NCBI GenBank assembly: GCA_021205645.1
Contig: JAJPXE010000135.1
Location: 9,730 to 28,941, forward strand
From: Candidatus Gastranaerophilales bacterium
Lineage (GTDB): Bacteria; Cyanobacteriota; Vampirovibrionia; Gastranaerophilales; Gastranaerophilaceae
Reading direction: 5' to 3'
DNA: 19,212 bases
This document shows, piece by piece, positions 12,701 through 18,700 of the stretch (positions are counted from its first letter, which is position 1; each line of letters begins with the position of its first letter). Made by a program: the position numbers and the translations under genes. Below the pieces are notes generated by a model. It worked only from the letters and a program-made list of their open reading frames with translations, made no database searches and was not told the DNA's origin.

Positions 12701-15700
12701 TCCCGTGCCGGCATAAACAGCTCCTCCGCTGCCCTCTGTTGTATTATCCGTGAATTCCGTATCTTCCGCCAGTAAACTTGCCGAATTTGCAATATATATC
12801 GCACCGCCTCCTGCAGCAGAGCTGTTGCCCGAAAATATTGAATTGTATATTTCCAGTCCCAGATAGTCTATCGTGCTGCCGTCCGATTGCTCAATTGTGT
12901 ATGCCGCCGCACTGCTGTATATAGCACCTCCGCTGCCTGACTGTGCCGAGTTTGATGTAAAATCCGCAAAATTGATGATTGATGCACCGGTCGTATATAT
13001 TGCACCGCCTGAATTTGAAGCTGAATTTGAGGTAAATGTCGCATTATGGTCAGAAATTAAATTATTCCAATCATCTTTTGTTCTTGTTGAATTTAAATAT
13101 TCCGTGTTTATTTTTAGCGTACCCGTATTATAAATCGCTCCGCCGCCCGAGCGAGTTGAGGAAGCGGTTGCCCAATTGCCGCTGAATACGGTTTCACCTG
13201 AAAGAGTAAGCTCGGAGGTTGTGTAAATTGCTCCGCCGGAGCCTGCATAGTTTCCGTCAAAGGTGAATTGCGTATGATAATCTGCGGTGATTGTTCCGGT
13301 GTTGTAAATTGCACCGCCAAGTGCTGCGTATGTTGAAGAATTATCACTCGAAATTCCGTTGCCCCAAAAATCCGCACTCAACGGGGTTGACGTACAGTTT
13401 TCGTCACTCCAGAGAACGGTTCCGGAATTGTAGATACCGCCGCCCTCGTTAGCATAGTTCCCGCTTAGTACAATAGAGGCGGCGGTAATTACGGCGGTTC
13501 CGGAATTGTAGATACCGCCGCCCTCGTTAGCATAGTTCCCGCTTAGTACAATAGAGGCGGCGGTAATTACGGCGGTTCCGGAATTGTAGATACCGCCGCC
13601 GGAGCTGCTAGAAGAATTTTCTTCAAACGTGATTGAACTCGCACTAAGATTGAGTTCTCCCGTGCTGTATATCGCTCCGCCGCTGACAGATGCCGTGTTA
13701 GAATCAAATAACACCGTGCTGCTTGCAGTTGTGGTAGTCGATATACCGTCTGTGACCGTCGTTGTGCTTCTGTCCTCAATTGTCAGAACGGAATTAGCTC
13801 CGCTGTATATCGCTCCGCCGCTTCCGGATGCGGTGTTTGTGGTGAATGTTACGTTCCACAGTGTGATTTGTGATGTTGATGCCGCATCATCAGATGTGCT
13901 GTATATTACAGCACCATTTGATGATGCGGCATTTAAAATTTGAACACCGTCTATGTATAACCTTGCACCTGCCCCCATCACAAAACCCGAATATGAAAGC
14001 TGGTCGGATTCGTTAAAATAGTTTATTGTCGGATATCTTGTGCCGCCCGTTATACCATCTATATAAAGCGCACTCAATACCGTGGTAGTGCCTGTATTTG
14101 CACCGACTTCGTATGCATTATACATATTGCTGAACACAAAATGACGCTCATCCGCAGTTTCAAACTGGTTCAGGGCGGAAAGTAAATCCGCACCGTACTG
14201 ATATGAGATATTCAATGAATCATTTGACGTGCTCGTTGTCGCAAGACGATAAACATATCCGGTGGAAATCTTTGTATTCCAGCTCACTACCGCTGTCAAA
14301 AGGGTCATTCCGCTATTTAAATCATCACCTATCGCAAGTTGAATATCACCGTTCTGTGCATATAATATCCGGTATGTGCCCAAAAGCAAATCCTCCGAAT
14401 ATTTAACCGAATTTATTGTTACCGTACCGGATGAGCCTGAACCGACCGTTATTGTATCAACTTCCCCGCTGTCAGAATCAATATCTATTGTATAAAGCAT
14501 TGCCTCATCTGATATAAGTTTTGTTATTGTATATGAAGTTATTGAGCCGTCCTGTAATACAAATGTTCCGCTCTCAGCGTTCAATACTGTGTCGACATCA
14601 GAGAATGTATCCGCTCCGGGGGTAAATGTGACACCGGTTATTGTTACGTTTGCATTTTGCAGCTCTCCTGAAAAATTTACTACACCCGTGCTGTCTGTTG
14701 ATTTAAAAATTACATCATAAGTTTCAGAACCTGAAAAGTTGTCTGTAATAGTATAGCTGCCGCCCTCAAGCAAAGAAAATGTCAGGGTGATATATGGCGA
14801 ATTGACATATATAGCCTGATAGTCTTTTGTTACCCCGCCATCAGTTGATACATAGTTCCCGCTGATTTCATAATCGGCATTTGTTGCCGAAAAAGTTAAA
14901 TCAGCCAGTGTGCATATTGCCCCGCCGTATGCACCGGAGGAGCCGATTGCATAGTTGCCGGTGAATGATGCCGAAATTGAAGCGATTGAACCGGCATTAT
15001 AAATTGCACCGCCGTTTGCAAACAGAGCTGCCGAAACATAGTTGTTCTCAAATGTTCCCGTTATACTTCTGATTGTTCCGGAGGTTGTTATTGCACCGCC
15101 CGAAGCGTTATAAGATGTCGAGGTAGTATAGTTACCAGTAAAATTACCGGTTATTGTATTTATATAACTGTTTCCGGAGGCGTTTATTGCGCCGCCTGAT
15201 GAGAAAAGCGTTGTCTGCACATAGTTCCCGCTGAAATCACCCGTAATGTAGTATATTTGTGAATTGTTATTTATTGCTCCGCCCCCGCCGTATTGTACTG
15301 CAATTACGTAGTTATTTGTAAAATCACCCTCTATTGTGTTTATATAACTCTGATTTTCTATTGCCCCGCCGTATGCATAATATGATGATGAACGTGCATA
15401 GTTACCCGTAAATGAAGCATAAATATAATTCAGTGTTCCCGTATTAACAATCGCACCGCCTAACACGGAATCAACATTGTCATATCCGTATGCATAGTTT
15501 GTTGTAAAAGAACCGTATATTTCTGTTATTGTTCCTCTGTTATAAATAGCACCGCCGGATGACAAACCCGAACGGTTTAAACTGTAGTTAGATGTAAATG
15601 ATGATTTTAAAGTGTTAATTGTGCCATAGTTATATATTGCACCGCCCAGCACTTCCTGACCGGCCGAACCATCGGTTACGGCATAGTTTCCTATGAAATC

Positions 15701-18700
15701 TACGGTTATTTCACCATCAACATAAGTACCGTCTTCATAGTGTCCGAGCGTTCCCTGATTATAAATAGCACCGCCATATACAGAATAGTTATAAGCTTCC
15801 GTATAATTGTTCTCTATCGCTCCGGTTATTTCATATATTGATACTGCATTAAAAATCACTCCGCCCTGTATTGTTCCGCCGGTTGAGTATGTGTAATTTC
15901 CGGAAAAATCACCGGTTATTCCCGATATATTTGCACTGTTATACAATACCCCGCCGAATATATTCCCGCCCGTACCGGTTATTGTGCTGTTTGTAAAACT
16001 TGCACTAAATGTCGATATATCCGCTCTGTTTGTGAAAACTCCCCCATATACCGTTGAACTTGCCGCTATTGATGCCTTGTTTACCACTACATTATCTAAA
16101 ACCAGCACTCCGGTGTTATTAAACATTCCGCCTGCCGATTCCGAATATGCGTTTGTAAACGTAACATTTGCTATAGTCAGAGTGCCGTTTGACGATATGA
16201 TAAATCCTGAATATTTTCCGGTATAATCAACCGTTGAATTTGATGAACCCGATGTGACACCCTGAACATACATTTTCCCCGTCAGTCCTGTCGTTCCCGT
16301 ACTTGTTATTGCAGTATAAATCTCATCTGCACCCGAAAATATAAAATATCTGTCCTCGCTGCTTTCAAGCTGATTTATCATCGCAAGGGCGTCCATCGCC
16401 TCAAGTTTGCCGAATACAATACTGTCCTTGCTGCTGTTTACACTGATACCGACTGTTCCTATATAATCTGTCGAATAAACTATGTATGTATTAGACGGGC
16501 TGTCAAGGTAATCATCCATATCAACATCATACAAAAATTCATCATATAGCTCCTGTGAAATTTCTATACCGATGCTTGAACTGTCATCTTTGTCTAAAAC
16601 TTTTATGGTTACTGTTTCATCTGTTATATCGTCTTTTTCGACCCCGACAATGTCATATATCGTTATGGTGCCGGTTGAACCGGATGTGACGGATATTACA
16701 TCAGAGGTTTTGTCTGTGTAAGAAACATCTAAAATAAGATTTGTTTCTGAGGATGTGAGCGTATTAAATGTGTATGTCGTATAAGTATCATCATTTGCAA
16801 CATTGATAATAACATTTGAGGTTATTACATTAGCATTGTCTATCTGAGTGTACAGGTTCACCTTGCCTGTTCCGTCAGAGGACGTTATATAGACGGTATA
16901 TCCGTAAGCACCGTTTATCGGGTCATATAATGTCCAGCTCCCGCCGTTTTCTGCCTGTATAGTCAATGTACTTGAATAGCTGCTCATATAAATTGCGTTA
17001 TATGTTTTTGAAGTTGAAGTTGTTGTCTGCGTATAGTTACCCGAAAAAACGTAATCCGCATTATCGGCAAGAAGTGTTAAATCAGTTGATGAATATATTG
17101 CACCGCCGTATGCAATTGTACCGGTCGCATAGTTATCGTAAAATGAGGCGGATATATAACCTATGGTTCCTGTATTATAAATCGCACCGCCATAACCGAA
17201 GTATGATGATGTTGAATAATTGCCGCTGAATACTCCGCCCTCAATTGATGTTATTGTTCCCGTATTATAGATTGCACCGCCGTATGTGGAGGAACTTGCG
17301 GCGGTTGTCATGTTAGATGTAAAGTTCGTGCCTGAAATGGTGTTAATCGTACCGGTGTTGTATATCGCTCCGCCTGAAACGGCGCTGTTACCCGTGAATT
17401 CCGAATTAACTATACCTGATGTACTTGAGACACCTACTGTACCGGCATTGCTGATTACACCGCCGCTAAGCGAAGATATTGCATTTTGAAAACTTACTCC
17501 GGATATGTCAACCGTTGCCCCTGACGGGATTACAAAACCGCTGTACGAGTTCCCGTAATCTATAATTGAGCTGCCGCCGCCCTGTACATACATTGTACCT
17601 GCTGTTCCTGTCGTACCTGTGTTTTGGGATACAGCATATGTTGTTCCGCTTTCTATAATGAAATACCTGTCTATATCGCCTGCTGCTGTATATTGGTTTA
17701 CGGCGGCAAGGGTATCGTACACTTCAATAAGACCGATAATGATACTGTCTGCAGTGTCATTTAACGAAATACCGAAAGAACCTGTAAAATCACTTGAACT
17801 CACTGTATATACCTGATTTGCGCTGTCATAGTAGTTTTCAATCGTGATTTCTTTGCTAAATTCCGATATAAGTGCACTTGAAAGTGCTAAGACTATATCA
17901 TCGGAACTTTCATATCTTTCAAGCAGTTTTGCAGTGTATGAATTTTCAATTAAATCATTCAGGTCAAAATCATCAATTGATAAATTCCCGAGAGTGCTTA
18001 CAGTGATTGTACCGGAAGAACCCTCGTTTACAAGTAATATGTCCGTTGATAAATCTCCGCCTGTAAATTCAGCATCAAAAGAATAAAGAACAGATGAACT
18101 TGATGTCAGTGTTCCGACACTGTAGACTGTTGCTGTATCATCAAGCATAGAAATACTTCCGCCGGCAGCATTGAGTGTTGAGTATGTAAAATCAGCACTT
18201 GTTGAATTTCCGGAAGCATCTGTTCCTGTCGAAAGAATAAGATTCCCGCTGTTGAGGGTAATTTGAGCATTGCTTACGGCATTTTTAAAAGTTATCGCTG
18301 AACTGCTATCGGTTGTGAGCTCTATTTTATAGCCCGTTTCTCCGTTTATGGCATCATCAAAGACAATACTTCCGGAGTTCTGAACGGTTAAAGTTAATAC
18401 CCCGCTTGAAGAGGAAATGTAAATTGCCTGATAGACTTTTTCAACTCCGGATGTTATGTAGTTTCCGGAGAATGATGTTGTTCCGCCATCGGCATAAAGA
18501 TTAAGAATATCCGCATAAATTGCCCCGCCATACTGTTCGGCGGAGTTGCCGGTAAATACGACATTTGTAATGGTAACCGCTGTATCGCTGTTGCCTGCAG
18601 CAACATAAATCGCTCCGCCCGATGTTCCGCTGAAACCGGAAATTGTTGATATATTGCTTAAGGTAAGAGTTTGACCGGCAGAGAGAACAAATCCCGCAGT

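Noticed and set aside
13417..13600. CRISPR-like array
   Set aside because: The 78-base unit is directly tandem with no variable spacers and is an in-frame coding rung.
13629..13943. Plus-strand frame with repeated L-Y-I-A-P-P-L motif (also seen at 5694, 6327, 12873 and 17286)
   Set aside because: Y-I-A-P-P is what the antisense of GGAIY rungs reads as; it appears wherever the rung does and not as a separate gene family.
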